DNA of 64,000 nt. It comes from Fremontodendron californicum. Lineage: Eukaryota; Streptophyta; Magnoliopsida; Malvales; Malvaceae. The stretch covers positions 6,935,501 through 6,999,500 of the forward strand of contig JAULJL010000048.1 in NCBI GenBank assembly GCA_030761205.1, in the 5' to 3' direction. The notes under the pieces are model-generated. The model saw only the letters and a program-made list of their open reading frames with translations, was not told where the DNA came from and did not search any database. A program made the translations under genes and the position numbers. The stretch's first letter is position 1; each line of letters opens with the position of its first letter. Below, one piece after another: positions 1 to 10,735 of the stretch.

Positions 1-1107
1 CCCACCGAATCTCCCAAAAACTCTAACAATCTTTAGGCTCATTTACGTTTTTATAAAATTGGAAAGTCAAGGTACGTTGAGAGATATGGCTGTAGAATTC
101 CATAAATTGGAATGGTTTGATGAAGCAAACTTCTGAGATGGCAAAATAGTTCACAAAATGGAAAATACACAAGAAAATGAAACTTTGCAACAATCGAAGA
201 TGGAAAAGAGATAATGACAACAAAGATGAAATGTATGGTTCTCACCAAAAAAATATGATTATAATGATTTCATCGGATAGTCAAATAAGTTTTATCAACT
301 TCTTGTTTATATGCATGATTGGTTAGTTTATTAGTTGTTGCATATTTATATAAATTATGTGGTAACAACTATGTGCTATTAATGATAAATGGATTTGTTC
401 TAAATTCTTTTTAATGTCCTGAATCTATATATACTTCCACCATCATAAAAAAGTTTTCAAGAGTCTTTATGTATAAATGAAGAATTGTCTACTGAAAAGC
501 TTGTGAGTAATCTTCAAATTAGAAGAAGTATCATAAGGAACATAAGAAAGAAGAAAGACTTATGTCAAATGTTCATGAGATGGAATAAGGTTAGTCCTAT
601 GTTAATCCATAAAGAAAGAGCTTTATGCTAATGCCCATAAATTTCAAAGATAAGTAAAAAGGTACATGTTTTCATTGTGAAAAATAAAATCATCAAAGAA
701 TATGACTATTACTTCTTCTTAAAGAAGGAAAATGCACCACTACAATAATTTCTAATATGAATGAAATGAATTGTGAGGCATGGTGGATAAAGTCAAATGC
801 TACAAAATATGTTAGCAAGACAATAATATGCTTGCTAGCATTGCCATCCCCCAACCAAAACCCAAAAATCCTCATATTAAGTTCATAAACAAAACCCTTA
901 GGAAAATGAAGGAACTCATATAGTAAAGCAAAATTGTTTGTGCCACTACTTGAATCATAACTTTTTGCCCTTCTTGAGATAAAATTTTACCTCTCCAACT
1001 CCGGATTTTATCCTAAATTCGATCTTTAATAGAACCAAACTCTGCTCTCTCCAATCTACTAAATATCAGGGGTAATCCAAGGTACTAATCCTTAATAAGA
1101 AGTTCAG
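1..1107. other. AT-rich intergenic DNA, no gene seen
   Basis: I see no convincing coding region, RNA gene or complete element here. The short open frames have no recognisable motif and lie in low-complexity AT-rich sequence. It is probably degenerate intergenic or old transposon DNA. Confidence 0.5.
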
Positions 1108-1116
1108 AAAATTCAT

Positions 1117-2869
1117 GGGTTAAATATAAAGTTAGCTTTTGTACTATACTATTTCTCTCAATTTAGTACATAGAGAAATCAAATTCTCAATCAAGTTCTT
1201 CTACATTAATTCCGTCAAGCAAGTTAGTACTTTGTATTAACACCGTTAAATGGGTGATGTAGCAAAAATGTCATGTCAATGCCACATCATCATTAAAAGG
1301 AAAAAAATTCAAAAAAAGAAACAATTATAAATATTCAAATAAATTTAAAAATCAAAATAAAAAATCCAAAAAATCAAAATATTCAAAAAATGATTTGTTT
1401 TAAAATTCAAAAATTTTAAAAAATATATTGGAAACTTTAAAAATATATATAAAAATAAAAAATGAAATTCAAAATAAAAAAATGGGGAGAGGGGGAAGAA
1501 TCAGGGAGAGAGATGGAAAGGGAACGGGAGGGAAAAGGGAACGGGAACGGGGGAATGTGAGGCGCAGGTCGACCAGGGCAAATCTACCCCGGTCTGGATA
1601 GATCAGCTCGACCGATCGTCTGTGCCTCCCCTCTCCCCTCTCCTGTTTTCCCTTTCCCCATCTCCTTCCATTTCTCATTCCTTCTTTCTCCCCTATTCTT
1701 CCCCCTCTTTTTTTTCTGTTTTTATTTTTTATTTTTATATATTATTAAAAAATTTAGAGTTTGTTTTTTAATTCAAAATTTAAAAAAAAATCATTATTTT
1801 TCAATTTTTATTTTTTAATTTTCAAAAATTTTAATTTTTTTTAAAGTTTCAAAATTTTTAATTTTTATAAAATAGTTTTTAAATTTCCATATTTTAAAAA
1901 AATGAATTATTATTTTTTAATTTGTTATACAATTTTTAGATTTATTAAAAGAATTTGAATTTTTTATATTTTTTCTTTTCTTTTTGAATTTTTAAAATTT
2001 TTACCCTTAATAATGACATTGCTGGCATTGACGTGACATTTTTGCCACATGTCACAATGCCATTGGATATTATTGTCATATCACCTATTTAATTAACAGT
2101 GTTAGTGCAAAATATTAACTTATTTGACGAAATTAAAGTAAAAATCAAGGTAGTCAGTACCGTACCGGTGGGCGTACCGTTTTTGTTCTGTACTGGTACG
2201 TACCGATATCGGTGTGTTTCGACGTACCAGTACCGGTGTGTTTCTACGTACCGTTTTGAGTTTATCGGTATTTTTCAAATATTTTTTTCATATATCTATA
2301 TGTATAACCTATTTTCAAGTTTCTTAATACAATATATATTATATACATATGCAAATATACATCCATTACATGCATATATATGTTTTTATGCAAATATAAA
2401 TTTTAAATATTTAATATCTAAAATTTTTATACATGAAATAGGTAAAATAAATATTAAAATGTTAAAAAAAATATAGTAAATTATTATTAATTATGTTCAA
2501 TAACCTAATTTAATGAACATATTTTATTTTCAAATGTAATTATGAAAAAAATAAAAATGATCATGACACAAAAAATATTGAAACTGGTTTAAAAAATCAA
2601 ATAAGTCAATTTTTTTTAAAAAAAAAATCAAAATCTTGTACATACAGGTTCATACCGGTACAGGCAGATACGATCGGTACCAAAATTGAAACGGAACTAA
2701 AGGCTGCCTGTACCGGTTTAGTTAAAAATTGGAACGTACCGACAGGTACCATCGGTATCGGTACAGTACCGACCACCATGGTAAAAATACCTGATTGAGA
2801 GTTTTGATTCTCTAAGTACTAAATTGGGTGAAATAGTATAGTACATGGGGCTAATTTTGTATTTAACCC
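1117..2869. mobile_element. MULE-type non-autonomous foldback element
   Basis: The two ends are long imperfect inverted repeats: the left starts GGGTTAAATATAAAGTTAGC and the right, reverse-complemented, starts GGGTTAAATACAAAATTAGC. Similarity continues for well over 100 bp on each side. The element is flanked by a perfect 9-bp direct repeat AAAATTCAT (1108-1116 and 2870-2878), the hallmark of Mutator-like elements. No transposase is present. The centre (about 1480-1700) is a purine-rich strand followed by a pyrimidine-rich strand, so most of the element can fold on itself. A second element (2146-2780) is nested in the right arm. Confidence 0.85.
2146..2780. mobile_element. hAT-type MITE nested in the MULE-type element
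   Basis: A 635-bp element whose ends are imperfect inverted repeats: left CAAGGTAGTCAGTACCGTAC, right (reverse complement) CATGGTGGTCGGTACTGTAC. A perfect 8-bp direct repeat GTAAAAAT flanks it (2138-2145 and 2781-2788). The 8-bp duplication and CA-GG type ends fit the hAT superfamily. The ends are rich in GTACCG motifs, and the open frame crossing it is only a by-product of those repeats. Removing it restores the right arm of the surrounding MULE-type element. Confidence 0.8.
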
Positions 2870-2878
2870 AAAATTCAT

Positions 2879-3233
2879 CCAAAATCAAAATTTAGTAACA
2901 AAATTCAATAAAAAATAAAAATTTAATGGTAAAATTCAATCAAATAAAATGATAAAATTCAATATCGAGTTAAAGTATAGTAGCAAATTTGCCCTTATCT
3001 CAAATATACAATCGCAAATATCAATCAAAATAAAATATAATAACAAATATCAATATCTACTTATAATACAGTAACAAATTTACTTTTTAACCCTAAAAAA
3101 TTTATCCACTTCCATCCTTCTGGAAAATCCAATTAAAATAAGAAATAGTCAACTGCATGAAAATTATATAATAATTCATTAAAAATCAGAATATTCAAAC
3201 TTGCGAAAGTTAAGCATTTTGACATGACAAACC
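2879..3233. other. AT-rich DNA without a recognised feature
   Basis: Short degenerate repeats of the AAAATTCAA and TAACAAAT type are visible. I see no gene. Confidence 0.4.
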
Positions 3234-3300
3234 TATATTACTTCGATTCTTTATTTTTCTTGAAGTATTCATATTCGACACCCATGTTCAACACAGGTAT
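3234..3300. repeat. Left half of a TATGTTRCTC-type MITE, split by an insertion
   Basis: This stretch matches the left half of the MITE copies at 9248 and 10437 (TTTTTCTTGAAGTATTC core). The matching right half is at about 8800-8897. The 5.5 kb between them is an insertion flanked by GGTAT and AGTAT. Confidence 0.6.
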
Positions 3301-4318
3301 TGTTGTCCAAATTGATCGTGATCTTTTGATGAGAAAACTTACAAAATAAAGATGATCAAGGGGCGCAGGAGTTGGTACTCGGATACTCAAGTCAGACATT
3401 ACTCAAAAAGTTGAGAGAGACGATGTAAAATAAATAAAGAATGTAGAGACTAGAGAAAAAAACCTTGTCACATATGGCATGATATAATTGAAACATATGA
3501 GTGAGCAATTTCAGTGTTGGATCAAAAAAATTTAGTGAAATCATAAAGTCAAAGGTGTAATTGAATATTTTCAGGACTTAATAGCACAACTCTTGAAGTA
3601 TTATAGCCATAATATGATTTTAAAGATCCATGAAAAGTTGGTATGTAATTATTCCCTAGGGTGAGAATGAAATATCAAAAGTTTGTCAAAGAGAAAATAT
3701 TCTCTCATCTCCTTCCTTTGAACGGGTTGTTCCAACCCGAGAAAACAAAATTTTTTGACCCCTTTGGGTCTTTATGGGTTCACCAATTTGCTTTTCTTTT
3801 TTCTTTTTTTTTTTTTTTATTTCTTAAATCAAAAGTCAGGATTTGGATGTTTAGGGCTGATCTACAAAGCCCATGTGTTATTTTAAAATAAAACGATTTA
3901 AAAAGAGAAAATTTTAAGCAAAATGGTTGATTTGATACCTGCGAATGAAACTATTTTGTTTTTGTTGGGTTTCTTCAATATTGCTCGAATTTCGGTGGTT
4001 TTTCCTTAATCAAAAACCATTTATCATATGTTAAGGGACTGATTTATAAAGCTCGAATATTATTTTGAAGCAAAGTCATGTGTAAAACAGAAAATCTAAG
4101 CAATGATATTTTGTTTGCAAACCGTCAATAAAATTTTCAATTTTTTTTTCCAACTTTCAATCATTTTTTTGTTCGACAAAATGTTAGAAATTGCTAGAAC
4201 CATTTTCAAATTCGAGTTATGCAAACATTTTTCAGACTGGGTTTTTAATTCGAAAGCTGCAAGATCCAATTTTTATGTAAAAAAACACAATAATGATGAT
4301 TATTACCGATATCATGAA
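3301..4318 (-). repeat. Left arm of the inverted LTR-like pair
   Basis: Read on the minus strand, this matches 6052-7086 on the plus strand over roughly 1 kb with many substitutions and small indels. Shared landmarks include GTTGAGAGAGAC, TAATTATTCCCTAG and GAAACATATGAGTGAGCAAT. It is the minus-oriented LTR-like copy of the composite insertion. Confidence 0.65.
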
Positions 4319-4559
4319 CAATAACATCCAAAGAAATCGAAGATCTGAAACAACCATAAGAAAATGTTGGGAATAAAAAAATACCCATTTTCGGGTCTGA
4401 AAATTTTGAAATCCAAACGAGATTTTGAGCATATAATTCGTCGATTTTCATAGATGACGCCAATTATTGATGTCCAAATTATCTTTTAACTACGTGATCA
4501 TGAGTTCGTTTTCCACAGATGACACCCAACATTTTTTTATGGTTGTTTCAGATCTGTGA

Positions 4560-5990
4560 CTTAGCCAGAAATTCTGTATTGAAAGTAGTCCCCTAAAGCT
4601 TAATCGTGGAAGTTTCAATGCTTTTTTCTTGATCCTTTGTAAGCATAACTACCAATTAGCCTCATGACTACCCTCACTTTAACCCTAAGTCGAAGTGGTC
4701 TAAGAGTAGTCGCAGTCTTCCTCCCAGTTTGATATTGTCTTGATTCGTTCATTTGTTAAGTAGAGGGCGTGAATCTTTTTCCTTCTGTAGGCCCATACCC
4801 CTCTCCTTTTGTCTGATGATGATAAGTTTCTTTTAGTCCTTCTATCGTTGTAAGCATTAATTAAGTATATTCCTGTCAGTCTTCCAATCATATACCCTCT
4901 GCATCATATAGGGACATATCCTACTTCAATCCTCAATCACGTAAGCATACCTACCTCAAGACAGAAAGAACGCCCCCTTTTTCTTTTTTAGAATTGTTCC
5001 AGTCTAAGGCCTAATCCTTCCCAAAAGAGGATAATCCTATCATCATTTTAGTCAGCGCCTTGGCAGCTCTTACGAGTACTCTAGCAGCGGGTATTCCTTC
5101 AACAGGAAAGAAAGTAATCGACAACACTCAAGCTTGATCAAGAAGGGTATCTTTGCAACTGTATAAAGATCTGGCACTGTCTTTTCGAAATCGAAAGGTA
5201 AAGGAAGAGAAAAAAAGAAGCTAGAATGCATACAATACGAGAGGATCGAGACCAACGTACGATAGGGGAGAGCTTTCCACACCAAATATGGCTTTTTTAA
5301 CAAAGATAATGTCACTTTCATTGTTGAAGACGCCTTTTGAATGCCTCCAACAGCCCAAGGAACAAAAGAAGAAGACTTTCGATGCCACTGGATTGAGCAA
5401 TAGGGATTGATTGGATAAGAACATGCTTGCATGGCTTCCAGGATCACAGGGACTAAGTTGCTCGCATGAATATGAATATAGAGTCATAAAGCCCGGATAG
5501 GGGGCTACTATAATAGCTTTTCCTGATCTCTCCTAAGGCTTACAGGACTGCCTTTCTCTAGAAACGGGAAGAGGCTTGAAAAAGGTAGGCCAAAGCTCGG
5601 TAACGATGCTGTAAGAAGGTAGACCATGATACCGGACTCTTCGATGGAAACAAGCTTCCTAACAGCAGGACGTCTCAAAAGCGAGACCAAGTGAAAGTGG
5701 GATAGTAAGTCTAACTCCCCCAACTTCAGGATCGTATGAATGGGACTATGACTCCTCCGAGAGAAGCTGATAAAGGGCTAAACCTCGATGGCTCTTTCAT
5801 CTCTAAGGGAATAAAAAGAAGTCGAACTCTTAGGATCCCACCAGTCCAAGACTATTTATCCCTTGATCGTCTAGAATTCTTAGTGTTCGAGAAGGGTTCA
5901 TTCCAAGCGAATCAGTACAGTATCAAGCAGTCTAGTGAGCTGAAGTTTTCAAGGAAGTACACTTAGTTGATAGTAAGTCAAGGAAGTCAA
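4560..5990. other. Possible mitochondrial DNA insertion (NUMT)
   Basis: Base composition changes sharply from the AT-rich surroundings to balanced, non-repetitive sequence with short purine runs (GGTAAAGGAAGAG, AAACGGGAAGAGGCTTG). This is the style of intergenic DNA in plant mitochondrial genomes. It lies between the two inverted LTR-like arms. I recognise no mitochondrial gene in it; the open frames of 60-125 codons show no motif I can name. The call rests on composition and texture only. Confidence 0.3.
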
Positions 5991-6051
5991 AAAGAATAGG
6001 CTGTCTTCAAAAGAACTTCTTCTTAAAAGAGAATAGGTTGTAGAATAGATC

Positions 6052-7086
6052 ATGATACTGATAACAACCATCATTACTGTGTTTTTAACATAAAAATTGG
6101 ATCTTGAGGCTTTCAAATTAAAAACCCATTTTGAAAAATGTTGACATAACCCAAGATTCAAAAATGTTTCTAGCAATTTTTAGCATTTTGTCGAACAAAG
6201 AATGATTGAAAGCTGGATAACAGAAAAAGAATTTAGAAAATTTTATTTTCGGTTTGCAAACAAAATATCATTACTTAGATTTCCCGTTTTACACATTGAC
6301 TTTGCTTCAAAATAATACTCGAACTTTATAAATCAGCCTTTGAACATATGATTAATGGTTTTTGATCGAGGAAAAACAACCGAAATTCGAGCAATTTTAA
6401 GAAACCCAACAAAAGCAAAAACGATTTCATTCGCATGTATCAAACCGACCATCGTTGCTTAAATTTTTCTCTTTGCAAATCGTTTTGCTTTAAAATGACA
6501 CATGAGCTTTGTAGATCAACCCCAAAACATTGAAATCCTGACTTTTGATTCAACAAAAATAATATAAAAAAGAAGCACTTTGGTGAACCTATAAAGACCC
6601 AAACGGGTAAAAAAAATTTGTTTTCTCGGATTGGAACAACCCGTTGAAAGGAAGGAGAAGGCAGAATATTTTAGGAATGTCCTTGGAATATTCTCCCTTC
6701 AACAAACTTTTGATATTTCATTTTCGTCCTAGGGAATAATTACATATCAACCTCCCAAGGATCTTTAAAACTATTCTGGTTATAATATTTCAAGACTTAT
6801 GCAATTAAGTCCTGAGAATATTCAATTACACCTTTGACTTCATGATTTCACTAAAATTTGTGATCCAACACTAAAATTGCTCACTCATATGTTTCAATAA
6901 TATCATGCCATTTGACAAGGTTATTCTCTCTAGTCTCTACACTCTTCATTTATTTTACATTGTCTCTCTCAACTTATTGCATAATGATTGATTTAAGTGT
7001 GGAGTACCAACTCCGGCACCCCTTGACCATCTTTATTTTGCTGGTTTCCTCATCAAAAGACCCACGATCGATTTGGACATCAACAA
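6052..7086 (+). repeat. Right arm of the inverted LTR-like pair
   Basis: Inverted partner of 3301-4318. It ends TTTGGACATCAACA followed by a degenerate gypsy primer-binding site, so its plus-strand end looks like the 3' end of a 5' LTR. Confidence 0.6.
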
Positions 7087-7107
7087 TTAGCGCCATATGT
7101 GGGAATC

Positions 7108-8540
7108 TGATAACTCTATGAAATAGAGTTATTTTATCACATTTTGTGCATTCAAATTAGCTAAGTCCTTTTTTATTCGAAATTTATTTATTTCTAATTG
7201 TTTTTAGATTGATTTTATTTATTCATTTCATGTTTAAATTAGTTATTAATTTATTGTTTTTGTATTTTTATAGGTCCAAAGTGAGAAGAAACTTCGAGGT
7301 GCGAAAAGACGAAAAAATGTGCAAAGCAAAGCAATGGCAAATTTGACCTCCGGGGCTTGTTTTAAAAAAATATGATCTTAACGTTTTTATTCAAGAAGAC
7401 TTCTTCCTTGACTTTTGAAGTTGATTTGAAGATCTTTCCAACGGTATATTACTTGCACAAATCGCATAAAATTTGACCATCCAAATCTACTGAGAAAGTG
7501 AGGGGAGACAACAATACACCACTAACAAGGTTGGCGCCAGCCAAGTCACTTGAGCACCCGAGAGGCCAACGTTGGACGGACACTCCTTTTCTTGTGCGAA
7601 ATTTTTTCTATTCCAAGGTCTGAAGCTCTATAAATAAGGTCTTTTAAGGTTCAAATAAGCACCAATCAAGACCTAATTTATCTTACAGAGAGTAGCCACC
7701 AAAAGATTTCAAGGAGCAAAAGATATTTTGGAGGAACAAAGATTGAAGTCCCGACAAAACCTTAGTTTTCTCTTTTTCTTTACTCTTTTTTTACTTTCTT
7801 ATAATAGTGATGATGGTGGTACTCTTTTATTTATTATTTTCAAAATTTAGCATAAACTATTTTTTTTTAGAATTGCAATGGAACTTAACATGTAGTTTGG
7901 ATTATTTTACTCTTTTGCTTGATTTAATGATATTTGATGTTGTTTATTCAATCTTATGCTTAATGCTTCTAATTTCTTAGCTACCAATTAGATTGATTTG
8001 GTAACCTAAATATAACTTGAAAAAGGGAGTTTAGTGTTAGACATAGATTGAATAACATGTGTTTCAGATTCATTTATTATGATGAATTGAGCTGCATCTA
8101 GAGTAAAAATATACTTACGTGTCATGTGTAACCAATTTTAGAGTCTAAACTTAATGAGTTCCTCTTTAATTCAATTTTCATAGGAATATAGTTAATTGGT
8201 TAAGAAGAATATTTTTATAAGATCGTCGGAAGATACTTATAAATAAATTAGAACTCTAGTTTAACAACTCAATGTCATTAGTCAAGTTAAGAGAGTAAAA
8301 GAGATTCAAACGAAATGTTGAAGGAAATTGTAATCCTACGATTTTTTCCATTGATTAATGTAAGTTTAAAATTTTTTTATTTTTTATTTTATTTTTAATT
8401 AACAATCTTTAATTAAGTGTTTAAATAAGATTAAATTATTTTAATTTTAGTAATTAACGAATTTAGTAACAATTTCTCGTAAGATCGATACTCTACTTTT
8501 CATTATATTACTTGTTAATGATACGTGCACTTGCTTGATT
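7108..8540 (+). mobile_element. Solo LTR of a Ty3/gypsy (Athila/Tat-type) element
   Basis: It starts TGATAACTC, like the gypsy LTRs at 32363 and 61331. It has a promoter-like TATAAATAA at about 7629, a transcribed-looking leader, and an end region (GATACGTGCACTTGC) typical of this LTR type. It sits between GAATC (7103-7107) and AAATC (8541-8545), a 4-of-5 target duplication. No internal region follows, so it is a solo LTR. The right border does not end in a clean CA and is approximate. Confidence 0.55.
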
Positions 8541-8799
8541 AAATCCGACAACAAAATCCATCTTGGAACCGTACCATTCTTGAGCAAAAAACATAGTCCA
8601 CACCATTGACTAGGGGGCTAGTGTTGAGAGGAAAAATGATCTCATATCAACTAACCAAGGATTGAACTGTGCCTTTATAGAGTAAGAGCCACCCTTCTCC
8701 TATCGAGGCATCTTTTCTCGTGAGGACGGTCTTTAGACCTCTAAAATGGACAATACCTCATAATGGACGCGGTCTAGCAATCCTTGCATCAACAAGTAT

Positions 8800-8897
8800 A
8801 GGAGTACAATCCTCCAAGTACAAAATTATAAAAAATTGAGCATACTCGTGTCAGACATATCCGTATTCGACACTTACCCCCAAATCCGATTAACATA
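8800..8897. repeat. Right half of the split MITE
   Basis: Matches the right half of the MITE copies at 9248 and 10437 (AATTGAGCATACTCGTGTC core, ending ATTAACATA). It completes the half at 3234-3300. Confidence 0.55.
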
Positions 8898-9064
8898 GTG
8901 AAAAACTCATTGTTAATTATTGTTATTGTCATTATTATTATTTACAAAGATTACTTAGTAATAAAGCATAGGGATCAAAGAAATTAAGAATTAACATCAT
9001 ATTTATATACTATATTATTATTCTCTACTCTATAATGCAAACTCTCGGAAACCCACTATAATAT

Positions 9065-9100
9065 ATTTATATTATTTATATATATATATATATATATTTC
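9065..9100. repeat. AT microsatellite
   Basis: A simple TA dinucleotide run within AT-rich DNA. Confidence 0.8.
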
Positions 9101-9247
9101 TCTTACTATCAATTTATGACAATAATATATTTCTCTTGCACACATCAAACATAAAATAAAATTGAATTCTATTTCAACAAAGAATAGGAAACATAACATA
9201 ATTTAAAAACTATCTCATCTTACTCTTAATTTACATACACCGAGCTA

Positions 9248-9443
9248 ATGTTGTTCCGACTCTTTATTTTTCTTAAAGTATTCGTGTTCAACACCCGTAT
9301 CCAACGCATATTTGGACATGAGTATGGAGATATGACCCTAAAAGAACACTCCAAATACATGGAAAAAACTTTAAAAAAATTGAACATACCCATGACGGAC
9401 ACATACCCGTACCCGATACTCACACTTGAACACGAGTAACATA
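9248..9443. mobile_element. Small MITE, TATGTTRCTC family
   Basis: About 196 bp with short inverted ends (ATGTTGTTCCGACTC at left, GAGTAACATA at right). It is flanked by near-identical sequence CACCGAGCTA and CACCGAGCAA, a duplication of about 9 bp with one mismatch, suggesting a MULE-type MITE. It is homologous to 10437-10628, to the deleted copy at 55921, and to the split copy at 3234/8800. The two open frames across it are not genes. Confidence 0.65.
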
Positions 9444-9444
9444 G

Positions 9445-10436
9445 CACCGAGCAAATTATTCCTTTTCCTCTCAAATACATACTAGAGTAAATCCTACAAC
9501 TATATTTCATGGGAATCATTTTCAAGAGACATAAAAGAAGCTAATATCCATTCATACACAAGGAAAAACAAATTTCCTTCTCCTACATGATTTTTATTTA
9601 TTATTTGTTTCATATGTAATACATAAGCACATATTACTACTATAAATTAATAATATAAATAGAAACACCATCAAGGTTAGGTATCTATACTATATTAAAA
9701 TAACTGATTGAGTTTGTGTCATGAGTTAACTAGACACCAACTCATTTAATGAAATTACTTAGGAACTTAAAAAAAATATTAACAATAATATAAAATTAAA
9801 AATAATTATGCCTTTTATATCTAAAAAAACTACCCACTAATCAGTTTTTTTAAAGCATATTGTCTTACTTTTTTTTCTTCTCGCATAGTGGATTGGTAGT
9901 CTGGTACATGCATTAAAAGTAAATAATATATAGAAATAAAAAAAATAATAATAATAAAAAAAAACTACCTAGTTTCTTTAATGTGTTTTCTTAATCTATA
10001 AATTATAATGTCATCAACGTACACAATTATTATACACAAATTTGTCTGTAATTTAGATAAGTTAGGGTTTGGATAAGTTTTCAGTATTGAAGAATCCAAA
10101 CTAAAACGAGCTGAAGTTTTGGCAGTTTCCTAAGAACTTGAAATATGTCAAATATATATAAAAAATAATAAAATGAAAAATGAATAAGCTCCAAAAATCA
10201 TAGCTATGACTGTACAAAATGATCATACCTTGTTGTTTCAAACCCAAACAAGCCGAGTAAACTCCCACCTATCTTGAGGAAAAGCTCAATCATTCAATCC
10301 AAAGGGCAATGGGCTTATTCTTTGTCAACCTCCAAGAATTTTAAAAAGTCAAACCATAAATGTCAAAACATGCCTAATTACAATAGTTCAGATTCCTGGA
10401 TGCTAATTCCTGTCAAAAGAGCATGCAAGCAGAATC
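9445..10436. other. AT-rich intergenic DNA
   Basis: No gene or complete element recognised. It lies downstream of the methyltransferase gene at 10736-12124. Confidence 0.4.
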
Positions 10437-10628
10437 TATGTTGCTCCGACTCTTCATTTTTCTTGAAGTATTCGTATCCGACATTCGTGTCCGACGCATA
10501 TCCTGACATGGGGATATGATCTTCCAAGAACCCTCCAAATATATGAAAATCTTGAAAAAAAAAATGGAATATGCTCGTGTTGGTCACATACATATGTCAG
10601 ACGCTCACACTCGAGTCCGAGTAACATA
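10437..10628. mobile_element. Small MITE, TATGTTRCTC family, best-preserved copy
   Basis: 192 bp between TATGTTGCTCCGACTC and GAGTCCGAGTAACATA, which are imperfect inverted repeats of each other. I could not find a clear target duplication. It lies about 110 bp beyond the stop codon of the methyltransferase gene, so it may sit in that gene's 3' untranslated region. Confidence 0.65.
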
Positions 10629-10735
10629 CAATAGAACTAACCTTCGAAGAAAACCTTAACCTTGAATACAATCTTAAAAGTTCATATTGCTCAATTTGAA
10701 CGAGCAAATTAATTGTTTCTAGTAGACAATGCACC

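Larger units (their letters stand above)
3301..8794. mobile_element. Composite LTR-retrotransposon-derived insertion with inverted LTR-like arms
   Basis: The insertion begins TGTTGTCC and ends ATCAACA, the TG..CA signature of LTR elements, with a near-matching 5-bp flank (GGTAT at 3296-3300, AGTAT at 8795-8799). About 1 kb at its left end (3301-4318) is the inverted copy of about 6052-7086. Directly after the right arm lies a sequence resembling a gypsy primer-binding site (TAGCGCCATATGTGGGAA, 7088-7105). No gag or pol coding is left. The space between the arms holds organelle-like DNA, and a separate solo LTR has inserted after the primer site. It looks like a rearranged, long-dead element. 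Confidence 0.55.

Noticed and set aside
2099..2476. 125-codon open frame
   Set aside because: It crosses the border of the nested hAT-type MITE and is made of its GTACCG repeats.
5070..5966. Several frames of 70-125 codons in the organelle-like block
   Set aside because: No start context or family that I recognise; they overlap on both strands in non-coding-looking DNA.
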